A DNA stretch of 64,000 nucleotides from Bradyrhizobium sp. CB1650. Its GTDB lineage: Bacteria; Pseudomonadota; Alphaproteobacteria; Rhizobiales; Xanthobacteraceae. The position numbers and the translations under genes were made by a program. Shown piece after piece: positions 18,577 to 27,315 of this stretch. The stretch is from NCBI RefSeq assembly GCF_029761915.1, contig NZ_CP121695.1, forward strand, positions 6,539,501-6,603,500, in the 5' to 3' direction. The notes beneath the pieces are model-generated. The model worked only from the letters and a program-made list of their open reading frames with translations. It ran no database searches and was not told where the DNA came from. The first letter of the stretch is position 1; each line of letters begins with the position of its first letter.

Positions 18577-19461
18577 GATGGGGGCGCAGAGTCGTCGCCT
18601 CAAAATCGTCGGGCGCGATGGACCTTGTGCAAGCGCCAGCAGAGCTGCGGCGAGCGTAGAGGCGGCTTTATCGGGCCGAGCCTTCTCGTAGATCGCGAAC
18701 TCAAGGTCGGGAAGGCGCGGGAGACCACTTTCAGCACCGAGGACGCGCAAGCCGGCGATGACCGCGCTCGCAGGGAGCGGCGTGACGGCGAGACCTGCGA
18801 GCGCCGCGGCACGTACCCCGGTCAGACTGGGGCTGGTATAGACGATCTCCCAGGCCAGTTCCTCATTGCGGAGCGCCGCCAGCGCAGCATCGCGTGAAAC
18901 GGGCCGCTCGCGATGCAGAGCCAGCGGTAGCGCCGCGCCCGGAACAAGATCGAACGTCTCGGCTGCGGCCCAGACCATGGGTTCGCGCCACACCAGACGC
19001 CCTCTCGACGTCCCGATGGGACGCTTGGCGAACACCAGGTCAAGCCGTCCCGAATCGAGTTGTTCGATCAATTCCGCGCTGACGCCGATCTGCACCTCGA
19101 GCTTCACGCCCGAATGGAGAGCGGCGAAGCGACCGAGTGCCGAAGGCAAAGAGCCGCCGGCGATCTCCTCGACCACGCCAAGACGCACCGTGCCAGACAA
19201 GCGCGGCGCCGCAAGGCGATGCCGGGCTGCCTCCTCAAGTTGCAGCAAACGACGGGCGTCGCCGAGCAGCATTTCACCGTCATCGGTCAGCGCAACGCTG
19301 CGCGTCGTGCGCCGGAACAATGGACGTTTGGTCTCGAACTCAAGGCGCTTGATCTGCTGGCTTATTGTCGACTGCGTCAGATTGAGCCGCTTCGCCGCGC
19401 GGTGGAAACCACCGCAATCAGCAACGGCAACAAAGGCGCGCAGCAGCTCGAAATCCAGCAT
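18226..19461 (-). CDS. LysR family regulator with unusual C-terminal extension
   Basis: 411 residues. The first ~295 form a complete LysR protein: helix-turn-helix MLDFELLRAFVAVADCGGFHRAAKRLNLTQSTISQQIKRLE, then the effector domain starting LSGTVRLGVVEEIAGGSLP. The remaining ~115 residues are Arg/Asp/Gly-rich (GRSVPDRDESRAVILAGERIGQG), have no family match and lie exactly antisense to the NrsF gene. The simplest reading is loss of the original stop codon with read-through into an antisense open frame. It is divergent from the DUF1275 remnant at 19516, a likely former target. Confidence 0.85.
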   Translation of the reverse strand: MLDFELLRAFVAVADCGGFHRAAKRLNLTQSTISQQIKRLEFETKRPLFRRTTRSVALTDDGEMLLGDARRLLQLEEAARHRLAAPRLSGTVRLGVVEEIAGGSLPSALGRFAALHSGVKLEVQIGVSAELIEQLDSGRLDLVFAKRPIGTSRGRLVWREPMVWAAAETFDLVPGAALPLALHRERPVSRDAALAALRNEELAWEIVYTSPSLTGVRAAALAGLAVTPLPASAVIAGLRVLGAESGLPRLPDLEFAIYEKARPDKAASTLAAALLALAQGPSRPTILRRRLCAPILPAKDAVPRDSANGRHDGAGRSVPDRDESRAVILAGERIGQGADRRGKHSNDRSREGGLHRRAFPHDDDEGQDHGWQRKKKNGAYAEGNGSIGPPHDRKSGWIECDAQNQQNDRWQ

Positions 19462-19515
19462 GCTGATGCTCCTATCTTTCGCTTCGAAGACAGCATCGAG
19501 CGAAGGGAGTTCAGC

Positions 19516-20035
19516 ATGTCAGGCACCTCACGACCGGGAGCCGATCGCGCCGCCCGGCTCGTTATCTACGACGTGCAGAAACGTGCCGATCTTGTCCGAT
19601 CATTCATCTCGACCGGTCTCTCGGCACGATGGGGCTGCCCTTTGTGCTGAGCATCATCGCGGGGGGTGTGGACACCATCGGCTTTCTAGCGTTGGACGGC
19701 CTTTTTACCGCGCACGTTACCGGCAATCTCGTGACTCTAGCCGCCAGGTTTGTCGCCGGCGAGGCAGCGCCGCTGTCACATCTGCTCGCCGTTCTTCTGT
19801 TTATGCTTGTGCTTGGCCTTACCCGGCTTTTGACGGCTGGCTCGAGCGGGCTCACATTCCTTCGCTGCCGTCTTTGCTTCTTATCGAACTGTTTTTGCTG
19901 TCCAGTTTTCTTGCCGTGGGGATCATCGCCGGTCCCCTTATCGATCCGAATGCGGCCAGCATGATTTGCGCAGGCATGTTGGGCGTTGCCGCCATGGCCG
20001 TGCAAAACGCGTTGGTACGTATTTCGCTGCCTGGC
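19516..20035 (+). pseudogene. DUF1275 (YoaK-like) membrane protein, broken
   Basis: A start at 19516 with AAGGGAG upstream opens MSGTSRPGADRAARLV. The frame breaks near 19620, continues as MGLPFVLSIIAGGVDTIGFLALDGLFTAHVTGNLVTLAARF, breaks again near 19845, and resumes with LIDPNAASMICAGMLGVAAMAVQNALVRISL. It then runs into the 3' side of a hydrolase remnant on the other strand. The intact relative at 36968-37759 shows what is missing. DUF1275 proteins are 6-7 helix membrane proteins of unknown function. Confidence 0.8.
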
Positions 20036-20039
20036 TCAC

Positions 20040-20289
20040 TTCTTCAGCAGCGTTGTCAGAGGATTTTTGCACGGAAGTGACATTGAGCCCCGCCTTCTGC
20101 AATCGCGCAATCACCTGATCCGTCGGCGAACGGTCCGTGCACAAAGACGACGTTGCGGGCCTTCGGCGCGGGCGCAGCAGTGGTAGCGCTGCCCTGGAAA
20201 AGAGTGCCCGCGGCCCCCGCAGCCACCATGGTCACGAAGGTGCGTCGATTCATCGGATGCCTCGGCCGAAGATCGTCTTCGCTACTCAT
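20040..20289 (-). pseudogene. Alpha/beta hydrolase remnant (copy 3)
   Basis: The start MSSEDDLRPRHPMNRRTF, the twin-arginine signal and KARNVVFVHGPFADGS match the two complete hydrolases. The frame then shifts into VIARLQKAGLNVTSVQKSS and ends at the junction with the DUF1275 remnant. The oxyanion HG is retained but the nucleophile and His are gone. The upstream 100 bp also match the region upstream of the copy at 43148, so promoter and gene start were duplicated together. Confidence 0.82.
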
Positions 20290-20453
20290 GGATGTTCTCC
20301 TTCGTAAAATTGGAGTTGGCGACCGGGAGAGTTTGAGTCGGTTACTTGGGAATTGCCGCAACCATGCCGGCAACAATGGTCAGAGTTCGCAACATCGTCA
20401 TCGATCTCGCTACTCCGTGATAGCTTTTCGCCAGAGAAGATGAGTGCTTCTAC

Positions 20454-20858
20454 TCACGGCTTCAGGGTCTTTAGATACGCTATGATGTTTTGGCGGTCCT
20501 GGGCGCTGGGAACGCTGATGGGCATCTTGGTGCCGTGAACGTCCGCCATGGGGTTTGCAAGGAACTTGTCGAGGGTCTGCTCGTCCCATGTGATGTTTGC
20601 GGCTTTGAGCGCCGACGAGAAGCTGTAGCCGGGAACCGCACCGCTCTTGCTGCCGACAATCCCGGCTAGTGAGGGACCGATCATGTTGACACCGGGCTGT
20701 GCTGAGTGGCAGGCGGCGCATGTGGTGGTGAAAATCTCTTTTCCGGCCGCGGCATCGCCGGCGGCAAGAGCGCGAGAAGTAGCCAGCGGCAGTGCTGCAG
20801 TAGCGCCGAACATGAGGGCCGCTCGCATGCGCATGGGGATCAGTTTTCGGTTTCGCAT
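20454..20858 (-). CDS. Class I cytochrome c
   Basis: 134 residues with a signal peptide (ALMFGATAALPLATSRALAAGD) and one haem site CAACH at about residue 46. The distal Met ligand lies in GTKMPISVPSAQDRQNIIAYLK near the end. The fold matches small c2/c550-type electron carriers of the periplasm. It is the last gene of the PQQ dehydrogenase operon, 76 bp after the other cytochrome. It probably carries electrons from the dehydrogenase toward terminal oxidase. Confidence 0.9.
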   Translation of the reverse strand: MRNRKLIPMRMRAALMFGATAALPLATSRALAAGDAAAGKEIFTTTCAACHSAQPGVNMIGPSLAGIVGSKSGAVPGYSFSSALKAANITWDEQTLDKFLANPMADVHGTKMPISVPSAQDRQNIIAYLKTLKP

Positions 20859-20934
20859 GAGTCTTGCCTTTCTCGTTGAGCCCGGCTGGAATTCAATTGG
20901 AACGGCCAGCGCTTCAATTGGTCTTCGCGCATGG

Positions 20935-21531
20935 TCAATGCATTGGTGGTGGCTTGCGCCCCTCGCCGAAGGGCTGGGTACGCGTCCATGGCGTTGCAGT
21001 CGTCACGAGCTCCGCGGGAACCTGCTGGATCCCGGGCGGAGGTGGGGACCGCGAAATGGTTTGGCCCCACCCGGTCTCCGGCGCGTTGCTGATGCTCCTG
21101 ATATAGGCCACGAGGTCCCAAGTCGCGTTGGCGGGCAGCATTTGACCCCAGGCCGGCATGCCGTTCGGGCGGCCCTGTTGAATGCTGAGATAGATGTTCG
21201 CCGGCTCGCGGCCGTAGATGAATTGGCGCTCGCTGAGCGCGGGGCCCATCCCCCCGCCGCCGTTCGGCGCGTGGCAGCCGGCGCAGTTCATGCTCACGAA
21301 GGCCTGCATGCCACGTTGGATCGCGGCGGAATCGCCGGCTTCGGGGTTCTTGATTGGCGGAGGGAAAGGGACGCCGCCCGGAAAGGTCGGGCCTACCGGC
21401 ACTTGCAACAGCTCCTCGGGGTTGGGTAGTGATGGAGTCGGCTGCGCGACGCCTTGGTCTAATGTGGTAATCGTCCCAAGGGTCAGCGCCAGGATGGCAA
21501 CAGTCACATGACGCAGAAACGGACAGAGCAT
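20935..21531 (-). CDS. Cytochrome c of PQQ dehydrogenase operon
   Basis: 198 residues with a signal peptide (VTVAILALTLGTITTLDQGVAQ). A Pro-rich linker follows, then a single haem domain with CAGCH and a Met ligand in GMPAWGQMLPANATWDLVAYIR. The Pro-rich C-terminus (SRSPPPPGIQQVPAELVTT) is characteristic of cytochromes that accompany quinoprotein alcohol dehydrogenases. Its start is 9 bp after the stop of the binding-protein gene. It is a plausible direct electron acceptor of the dehydrogenase encoded upstream. Confidence 0.88.
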   Translation of the reverse strand: MLCPFLRHVTVAILALTLGTITTLDQGVAQPTPSLPNPEELLQVPVGPTFPGGVPFPPPIKNPEAGDSAAIQRGMQAFVSMNCAGCHAPNGGGGMGPALSERQFIYGREPANIYLSIQQGRPNGMPAWGQMLPANATWDLVAYIRSISNAPETGWGQTISRSPPPPGIQQVPAELVTTATPWTRTQPFGEGRKPPPMH

Positions 21532-21540
21532 AGGTGCCTC

Positions 21541-22422
21541 CTACCTGATATCGGTTTCGGGAGCACACGCGCCCGTCTGGACCATCGGCACGCCGTAGTT
21601 TGCCAGGAGCGCACGAATGTCGGATTGCTTGTGCGCGATAATGTCGTCGAGACGGGCCCTGAGCGCATGGTCACCCTTGCGCACCCCCATGGCGATGTCG
21701 AACTGGAAGCGCAGGGGGGCGAAGTCCTCCGTGTCGGCGATCGGCGCGATGGTCAGCGGCACTGCCGAAGTTTTCGCCGCATAGCCGGCCAGAGGCCCCC
21801 AGACCGCGGCAATGTCGATATCTCCCTTCTCGACGGCTTCGATCAGCCGCGCGGGCGGATTGGGCTCGCGATAGTCACCGTAGATCATGTAGCCAACGAC
21901 GTTCTGCACGATGTTCCGCTGTCCGAGGGCCTGAGCCGGCGGCGTATTCGTGCCGTCGCTGCCGATCAGGTGAACGCCGATCTTGAGGTGCCGCAGGCGC
22001 AGATCCTTGATCGACTCGACATCGACCTTGCGGTCCGCGCGCGACACGAAAACGTAGCTCGAGCGATAATATGCACGCGTCGTTTCGACGAGTTCGTAGT
22101 CGATCGGCACTCCCATGACCACATCGCAGCTTCCTGCGTTGAGCGTGTTGCGAACGAACCCGCGCCGCTGCGCCCACCAGGTGTACATCACGTGCTTGCC
22201 GAGCTCGCCTGCCACCAGCTCCGCGAGCTGGTTTTCAAATCCAGCACCGACCGCGTTCGAGAACGGCAAGTTGTTCGGATCTGCGCACACCTTGAGGTCA
22301 TCGGTCTCCGCGGCGACGAGCGAAGCAGGTGCAGACAAGGCCAGGCCGATCGCCAGCGCGATGGCCGCCGATCTGAAATGGCGCGAACGCCAGCTTCCGC
22401 CAAGGCTATTGAGCACGCGCAT
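21541..22422 (-). CDS. Quinoprotein-associated periplasmic binding protein (MoxJ/XoxJ-like)
   Basis: 293 residues from the ATG at 22422, which overlaps the dehydrogenase stop by 17 bp. A longer frame to 22782 is antisense-like noise. A signal peptide (SAAIALAIGLALSAPASLVAA) precedes a type-2 periplasmic binding fold beginning LKVCADPNNLPFSNAVGAGFENQLAELVAGELG. CADPNNLPFSN is the hallmark of the family linked to PQQ dehydrogenases. MoxJ/XoxJ proteins are thought to help maturation or activation of the dehydrogenase rather than transport. Confidence 0.9.
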   Translation of the reverse strand: MRVLNSLGGSWRSRHFRSAAIALAIGLALSAPASLVAAETDDLKVCADPNNLPFSNAVGAGFENQLAELVAGELGKHVMYTWWAQRRGFVRNTLNAGSCDVVMGVPIDYELVETTRAYYRSSYVFVSRADRKVDVESIKDLRLRHLKIGVHLIGSDGTNTPPAQALGQRNIVQNVVGYMIYGDYREPNPPARLIEAVEKGDIDIAAVWGPLAGYAAKTSAVPLTIAPIADTEDFAPLRFQFDIAMGVRKGDHALRARLDDIIAHKQSDIRALLANYGVPMVQTGACAPETDIR

Positions 22423-24391
22423 TGCCCGTCTCCAGCTGCGCACCGTTGGCGTGCGAAGGATTGGCTGGTGAGGCACCCGACCCCGTGAGCTTGAATACGA
22501 GCAGTTCGCTGCCGCCGCTGGTATATGCGGGCAGGTCCTGCGTCGCACCGACGAAGCCGAGTGCCGCGTTACGGACGCGCGGGTCAATTTTGGCGGCTGC
22601 GACCGCAGCGGGCCATCCACCCGCGCCCGACAATATGGCGACGTATTGTGCCCCATCGGCGCCGTTATAGGTGACGGGCTGGCCGACAAAGCCGGAACCG
22701 GCACGAAATTGCCAGAGCAGAGCGCCGCTCCGCGCGTCAACCGCCTTGAACCAGCGATCGAGCGTGCCGTAGAAGGCGACATCGCCGGCGGTCACAAGCG
22801 TACCTGTCCATACCGGGAAGTTCTCGTGTATAGCCCAGATTTTTTCGCGCTCGGTGACATCCCAGGCCATGAATTCACCTCGATAACCGCCTGGTCCAGC
22901 ATACATGTCGACCTCCGCGCCTACGAATGGCGTGCCGGCGATATAGCCGACATTCGATGCTTTGAAATTCATGCACAGATGCTGGTGCGGGACGTAGAGC
23001 AATTTGGTTCGCGCCGACCATGCTGTCGGCTGCCAGTCCTTCACGCCAGGCGCTGCCGGGCACACGTCTTCGATGGTCTTGCCGACAACGGGAGTTTTAT
23101 CCTCGTTTTCGATTGGCCGACCGGTTTTGAGATCGATACTCTTCGTAGCGGTGATGTGATCGTAGGCGTCAGCAGACAGGATTTCGCCCGTGGCCCTATC
23201 GATGACGTACATGTAACCGTTACGCGCGGGGTGGACCAGAACCTTGCGCGGCTGGCCGTTGATCTCGAGGTCGAGCAGGACATTCTCGTTGACCTCATCA
23301 TGATCGAAGAGATCGTGAGGATTGAGCGGAAGCGCCCAGCGTGCCGCTCCGGTATCGACGTCCCGGGCGAATATTGTGGTGGTCCAGAGATTGTCGCCCG
23401 GCCGCTGGTTCGAGTTCCATGGCCCGGGATTGGCACTCCCATAATAGATGAGGTTGAGTGCAGGATCGTAGGAGATCCATCCCCACATCGAGCCACCGCC
23501 GGTCTTCCATGCGCCTGACGGCCAGCTCGTGACGCCGAGGTCCTTGCCCTTGAGCCAATCGTAAAATGGCTTGAAATCGCTGCCGATCAGAACGTCGGAA
23601 TCGGGCCCGGTCGAGTACGCGCGCCAGGCGATCTGTCCAGTGTTTTCGTCGAGTGCCGTCAACCAGCCGCGCACGCCCATCTCGCCGCCGCTGTTGCCGA
23701 TGAGAACCTTCCCCTTGACCACCAACGGCGCCATGGTGATCGTCTGACCCTCATTGAGGTCGCCTAGCTTCGTGTGCCAGAGCACTTTGCCGGTGTCGGC
23801 GTCGATGGCAACGCTATAATTGTCGAGGGTGTTGAGAAAAATCTTTCCCTGGTCATAGGCGAGGCCGCGTGTGACGACGTCACAGCATGCGACCCCCTGC
23901 GCTGCACTATCCGGTTTCGGTGCGTACGACCACTTCAGGTCGCCGGTGGTCGCATCGAGAGCAAAGACCTGATTGGGATGGGGACCGGCATAGGGTCCGA
24001 CAACGTACATCGTATTATTGACGATCAGCGGTGCCGCTTCTTGGCCGCGGTCGGCGCCGACCGAGAATGTCCATGCCAAATGCAGTTGCGCAGCGTTTCC
24101 CGCGTTGATCTGATCCAGGTTGCTGAAGCGCGTGTTGGCGTAGTCGTGAGGTGCCATCACCCATTGGTTCGGGTCGCGGCTCAAGATATCGAGATTCGTC
24201 GGGCTCGCATTGAGAGCAGCGGGACTCTGGGCGAATGCCGGCGCGCTGAGGGCTATGAGGCCGCTCAGAACGAGTATGCCGCTGCGGACATAATCCGTTA
24301 AAGCGTTGGTTGCTGTCGTCAGGCCGATCAGAACGGTCTCACGCCCATCGCGCTGGCTCAACGCGACGTTAGTCTTGGCGACTCGATACAT
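22406..24391 (-). CDS. PQQ-dependent alcohol dehydrogenase, lanthanide-type signature
   Basis: About 661 residues; ATG 24391 chosen, 24448 possible. A long signal region ends SGLIALSAPAFAQ, then an eight-bladed quinoprotein propeller. The adjacent-Cys ring is GVACCDVVTRGLAYD. W-docking repeats include LTALDENTGQIAWRAY and FKAVDARSGALLWQF. The catalytic region reads NPHDLFDHDEVNEN. In lanthanide enzymes (XoxF, ExaF/PedH) the catalytic Asp is followed two residues later by a second Asp. Calcium enzymes have Ala or Ser there. Here it is D-H-D, so lanthanide use is predicted. It oxidises methanol or another primary alcohol in the periplasm. Confidence 0.9.
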   Translation of the reverse strand: MYRVAKTNVALSQRDGRETVLIGLTTATNALTDYVRSGILVLSGLIALSAPAFAQSPAALNASPTNLDILSRDPNQWVMAPHDYANTRFSNLDQINAGNAAQLHLAWTFSVGADRGQEAAPLIVNNTMYVVGPYAGPHPNQVFALDATTGDLKWSYAPKPDSAAQGVACCDVVTRGLAYDQGKIFLNTLDNYSVAIDADTGKVLWHTKLGDLNEGQTITMAPLVVKGKVLIGNSGGEMGVRGWLTALDENTGQIAWRAYSTGPDSDVLIGSDFKPFYDWLKGKDLGVTSWPSGAWKTGGGSMWGWISYDPALNLIYYGSANPGPWNSNQRPGDNLWTTTIFARDVDTGAARWALPLNPHDLFDHDEVNENVLLDLEINGQPRKVLVHPARNGYMYVIDRATGEILSADAYDHITATKSIDLKTGRPIENEDKTPVVGKTIEDVCPAAPGVKDWQPTAWSARTKLLYVPHQHLCMNFKASNVGYIAGTPFVGAEVDMYAGPGGYRGEFMAWDVTEREKIWAIHENFPVWTGTLVTAGDVAFYGTLDRWFKAVDARSGALLWQFRAGSGFVGQPVTYNGADGAQYVAILSGAGGWPAAVAAAKIDPRVRNAALGFVGATQDLPAYTSGGSELLVFKLTGSGASPANPSHANGAQLETGNARAQ

Positions 24392-24497
24392 TCTTGTTTC
24401 CCGAATGGAGCTGAACTTTGATGCGCACGCGACGGACGGGCGAGACAATCAAATTGGCGATTTAATCGCGCGCCCATCCGCACTACCAACGGATGTC

Positions 24498-24911
24498 TCA
24501 AGTTTCGAAGGCCGCCGCGCCGGCGTCGGCGACAGCCTGGTCCTGACTGCCGTTGCCTCCGCTGACACCAATGGCGCCGATGACCGATCCGCCACGCTTC
24601 AACGGGACACCGCCGGCGAAGATCATGATGCGCCCGTGGTTCGAGGCATGAATGCCGAAGAACTGCTGTCCAGGTTGGCTGTTCTTGGCGAGCTCGGCCG
24701 TGGGGAGATCGAATGCGCGCGCCGTGAAGGCCTTGTTGATCGAAATATCGATACTGCCGAGCCACGCGCCGTCCATTCGGACATGGCTCACCAGATTTCC
24801 GCCGGCGTCAGCCACGGCGATGTTCATGGGTTGGCCGATCTCGTTCGCTTTGGCTTCCGCCGCTGCAATGATCTGCCGAGCGTCTTTCAGAGTTATCACG
24901 ACATTCTCCAT
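24498..24911 (-). CDS. GlcG/HbpS family protein (DUF336)
   Basis: 137 residues from the ATG at 24911, five bases after the formaldehyde dehydrogenase stop. One domain: ITLKDARQIIAAAEAKANEIG, MNIAVADAGGNLVSHVRMDGAWLGSIDISINKAFTARAF, and GGVPLKRGGSVIGAIGVSGG. GlcG-like proteins bind haem or corrinoid-type ligands in some studied cases. Family members are frequently found beside quinoprotein alcohol dehydrogenases, but no reaction is established. Here it is between the aldehyde and alcohol dehydrogenase genes of one operon. Confidence 0.88.
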   Translation of the reverse strand: MENVVITLKDARQIIAAAEAKANEIGQPMNIAVADAGGNLVSHVRMDGAWLGSIDISINKAFTARAFDLPTAELAKNSQPGQQFFGIHASNHGRIMIFAGGVPLKRGGSVIGAIGVSGGNGSQDQAVADAGAAAFET

Positions 24912-24915
24912 TTTT

Positions 24916-26130
24916 TCAGGCCGCCTTGGACAACTGTCCATGCGGATCGATGACGAACTTGCTCGCGGCACCCGCGTCGAAGTTCTTGTAGCCTTCGGGT
25001 GCCTGGTCGAGCGTGATCACCTTGACATTGACGATCTTCGCGATCGGCAGCCGGTCCCAAAGGATCGCCTGCATCAGCTGCCGGTTGTATTTGAGCACCG
25101 GTGTCTGTCCGGTGTGGAGGGAATGAGACTTTGCCCAACCGAGGCCCAGGCGCAGGCTGAGACTGCCGCGCTTGGCCGCGGCGTCCTTCGCGCCAGGGTC
25201 GTCGGTGACGTAGAGACCGGGAATGCCGATCGCGCCAGCCGGCCGGGTGATCTCCATCAAACCATTCAACACGATTGCTGGCGCTTCTACGACTTTGCCG
25301 TCCGCCGTTTCTGATTTTGCCTCGAAGCCGACGCAGTCGATGGCGCAATCGACTTCCGGCTTACCCAGGACTTCGGCAACCAGGTCGCCCAGGCGGTCGT
25401 GCGTGGTGAGGTCAATTGGCTCAAAACCAACGTTCTTGGCGTGGGCGAGTCGTTCTTTGTTCATGTCCCCGATCAGGACGGCCGCAGCGCCAAGGATGCG
25501 CGCCGCTGCTGCCGCCGCGAGCCCTACCGGTCCTGCACCGGCGATGTAGACCGTTGATCCGACACCGACCTTGGCGGTCACAGCTCCATGAAATCCCGTC
25601 GGCAAAATATCCGACAGGCAGGTCAGATCGCGGATTTTTTCCATCGCCTGCGCCTTGTCCGGAAACTTGAGCAGGTTGAAATCCGCATAGGGCACCATGA
25701 CGTACTCGGCTTGTCCACCGACCCATCCACCGAGATCAACATAACCATACGCGCCTCCAGCACGCTTGGAGTTGACGTGAAGGCAGACATCGGTGTGGCC
25801 CTCTCGACAGGTTCGACAGCGTCCGCATGCGACGTTGAAAGGAACGGATACGAGATCGCCTATCTCGAGATACTCGACGTCGCGGCCCTTCTCGATTACC
25901 TCGCCGGTGATCTCATGCCCCAGCACCATGCCGGCTGGTGCTGTGGTGCGGCCCCGCACCATGTGCTGATCGGAGCCGCAAATATTGGTCGACACGACTT
26001 TGAGAATGACGCCGTGATGGATTTCCTTGCCAGCAGGATTGCGGAAGACTGGAAAGTCGATTTTCTGAAGCTCGACTTTGCCGGGCTTTATGTAAACCAC
26101 GCCGCGATTGGGAGACATACTGGAAGACAT
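24916..26130 (-). CDS. fdhA: Glutathione-independent formaldehyde dehydrogenase
   Basis: 404 residues, start ATG 26130 with AAGGAG six bases upstream. It is a zinc-dependent medium-chain dehydrogenase: catalytic zinc Cys in NICGSDQHMVRGRT, GHEITGEV, structural zinc Cys cluster CGRCRTCREGHTDVC, and the Rossmann motif VYIAGAGPVGLAAAAAARILGA. The long insertion and the end YKNFDAGAASKFVIDPHG match Pseudomonas putida-type FdhA, which oxidises formaldehyde to formate with bound NAD. As first gene of the operon it would remove the aldehyde made by the PQQ enzyme. Confidence 0.93.
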   Translation of the reverse strand: MSSSMSPNRGVVYIKPGKVELQKIDFPVFRNPAGKEIHHGVILKVVSTNICGSDQHMVRGRTTAPAGMVLGHEITGEVIEKGRDVEYLEIGDLVSVPFNVACGRCRTCREGHTDVCLHVNSKRAGGAYGYVDLGGWVGGQAEYVMVPYADFNLLKFPDKAQAMEKIRDLTCLSDILPTGFHGAVTAKVGVGSTVYIAGAGPVGLAAAAAARILGAAAVLIGDMNKERLAHAKNVGFEPIDLTTHDRLGDLVAEVLGKPEVDCAIDCVGFEAKSETADGKVVEAPAIVLNGLMEITRPAGAIGIPGLYVTDDPGAKDAAAKRGSLSLRLGLGWAKSHSLHTGQTPVLKYNRQLMQAILWDRLPIAKIVNVKVITLDQAPEGYKNFDAGAASKFVIDPHGQLSKAA

Positions 26131-26208
26131 CCGGGACTCCTTATTTGCCTGCGGTCTCTTTGTTTTGTGACCATTTTTATTCTGAAGGAAGGTGACCATC
26201 GTTACGCG

Positions 26209-26355
26209 GCGTCACGGCGTTGTGTTTCCGCGAAGCTCTGAGTTCGGCGCCGAGATATGCTCGGCGGCCAGCAACGCATCGACGTCCGCAGACCGCATGA
26301 CTATTCCATCGTTCATAAAAGCCTCGTGGTTACTCTCGATCATTTCGATGTCGTC
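26209..26355 (-). pseudogene. Malonyl-CoA decarboxylase 3'-end remnant
   Basis: This segment repeats 43302-43450, which holds the last ~38 codons of the malonyl-CoA decarboxylase gene and its downstream bases (GTTACGCGG..CACGGCGTTGTG). The codons for IESNHEAF, a start-of-tail ASN-rich run and AAEHIS can be followed, with changes. It is an isolated gene tail with no body. It sits upstream of formaldehyde dehydrogenase, inside what may be that operon's promoter region. Confidence 0.7.
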
Positions 26356-26500
26356 ATGCAGCCCATGGCATAGACGCCGATCCAGTGCATGACGCGGATC
26401 GCGGCCGAATGTGTCGGTCGGCAGCCCGTTTCCCGTTGTTCCATAGCGGATGTTCCTTCTTGCGGTGGGAAGCCCCCGCGCCGGCGCCGCGGGAGTGGCG

Positions 26501-27196
26501 TCACATCGGCGGCTTCACGCCGTCGACGCCCACCGCGACCGTGTTCGCCACGAGACCCGAGCCGGTCTGCGTCGCTTTGATGAAAACATCGTTCCCCTTG
26601 GCCACGAGGGCCTTCGTGCTGGGCCGGAAGGTCACGATCGGAGCGGTCGGAGGCACCAGCACGTCCTGCTGGCCACCTTTGTAAGTGACGACAAGATGCG
26701 TGAGGCCACCCTGCGACTGCGACGCGGCGACGTCGCCATTGGTCATCGTACTGTTCACCGTCGCCGCCGAGGTCGAGACGGCAGAGACATTGCCGTTCGT
26801 CATGCTGCTGCTGGTCTGCGCGCCCCCGGAGAGCGTCGTGTCACGGATCTTATCCCAGGCGTAGTGGCCATCACCCGCGCCGCGCATCGAGGGCGGGAAG
26901 ATCACGACCTCCAGCGCGACCTGCGTGCCGCCGACATCCTTGGTTGCGGTGCCGATGTAGCTGCCTTTCTCAACCTTGTTGAGGTTCGATTTCTCCACTT
27001 TCAGGTATGAGGTGTCGCCCGTCAGAGCAACGGTGACCGGTTTGTCCGCATGGGTATCGACGGTCACCGAGTCCGCGGTGGCCGACGCTATGGTTCCGCG
27101 CACGCGCTCCGGCGTTCCCGTCGCAGCGAGCGCTGCGGATAAAGCAAGGGCGGTGGAAGCTGCAACCGCAAGGCCAAGGATTCGCTTGGGGCTCAT
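26501..27196 (-). CDS. Exported DUF5666-like protein
   Basis: 231 residues from the ATG at 27196 with AGGAGAAG upstream. Signal peptide MSPKRILGLAVAASTALALSAALA is followed by an OB-like DUF5666 segment: RVRGTIASATADSVTVDTHADKPVTVALT, then YLKVEKSNLNKVEKGSYIGTATKD. A Ser/Thr/Asn-rich middle contains two near repeats (SSSMTNGNVSAVST and NSTMTNGDVAASQ). It is a periplasmic or cell-surface protein of unknown function. Cassette copy 3 lies 160 bp upstream; a 14-codon frame starting at 27294 lies between them. Confidence 0.78.
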   Translation of the reverse strand: MSPKRILGLAVAASTALALSAALAATGTPERVRGTIASATADSVTVDTHADKPVTVALTGDTSYLKVEKSNLNKVEKGSYIGTATKDVGGTQVALEVVIFPPSMRGAGDGHYAWDKIRDTTLSGGAQTSSSMTNGNVSAVSTSAATVNSTMTNGDVAASQSQGGLTHLVVTYKGGQQDVLVPPTAPIVTFRPSTKALVAKGNDVFIKATQTGSGLVANTVAVGVDGVKPPM

Positions 27197-27315
27197 GTCT
27201 TCTCCTTTGGAGATTGTCGTACACTGATAGGACATCCTTCCGAGGCGGTTTATTCTGGTCGATCAAAACCGCTGATCACACCTACCATCGACATGAGGCG
27301 CCGCCGCCGGATCCG

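Noticed and set aside
21508..22488. A 326-codon plus-strand open frame
   Set aside because: Antisense to the MoxJ-like binding-protein gene; no signal peptide, domain or ribosome site.
26467..26490. GC-rich inverted repeat (CCCGCG..CGCGGG) beyond the DUF5666 stop as a terminator
   Set aside because: No T tract on either strand and overlapping alternative pairings; not strong enough to call.
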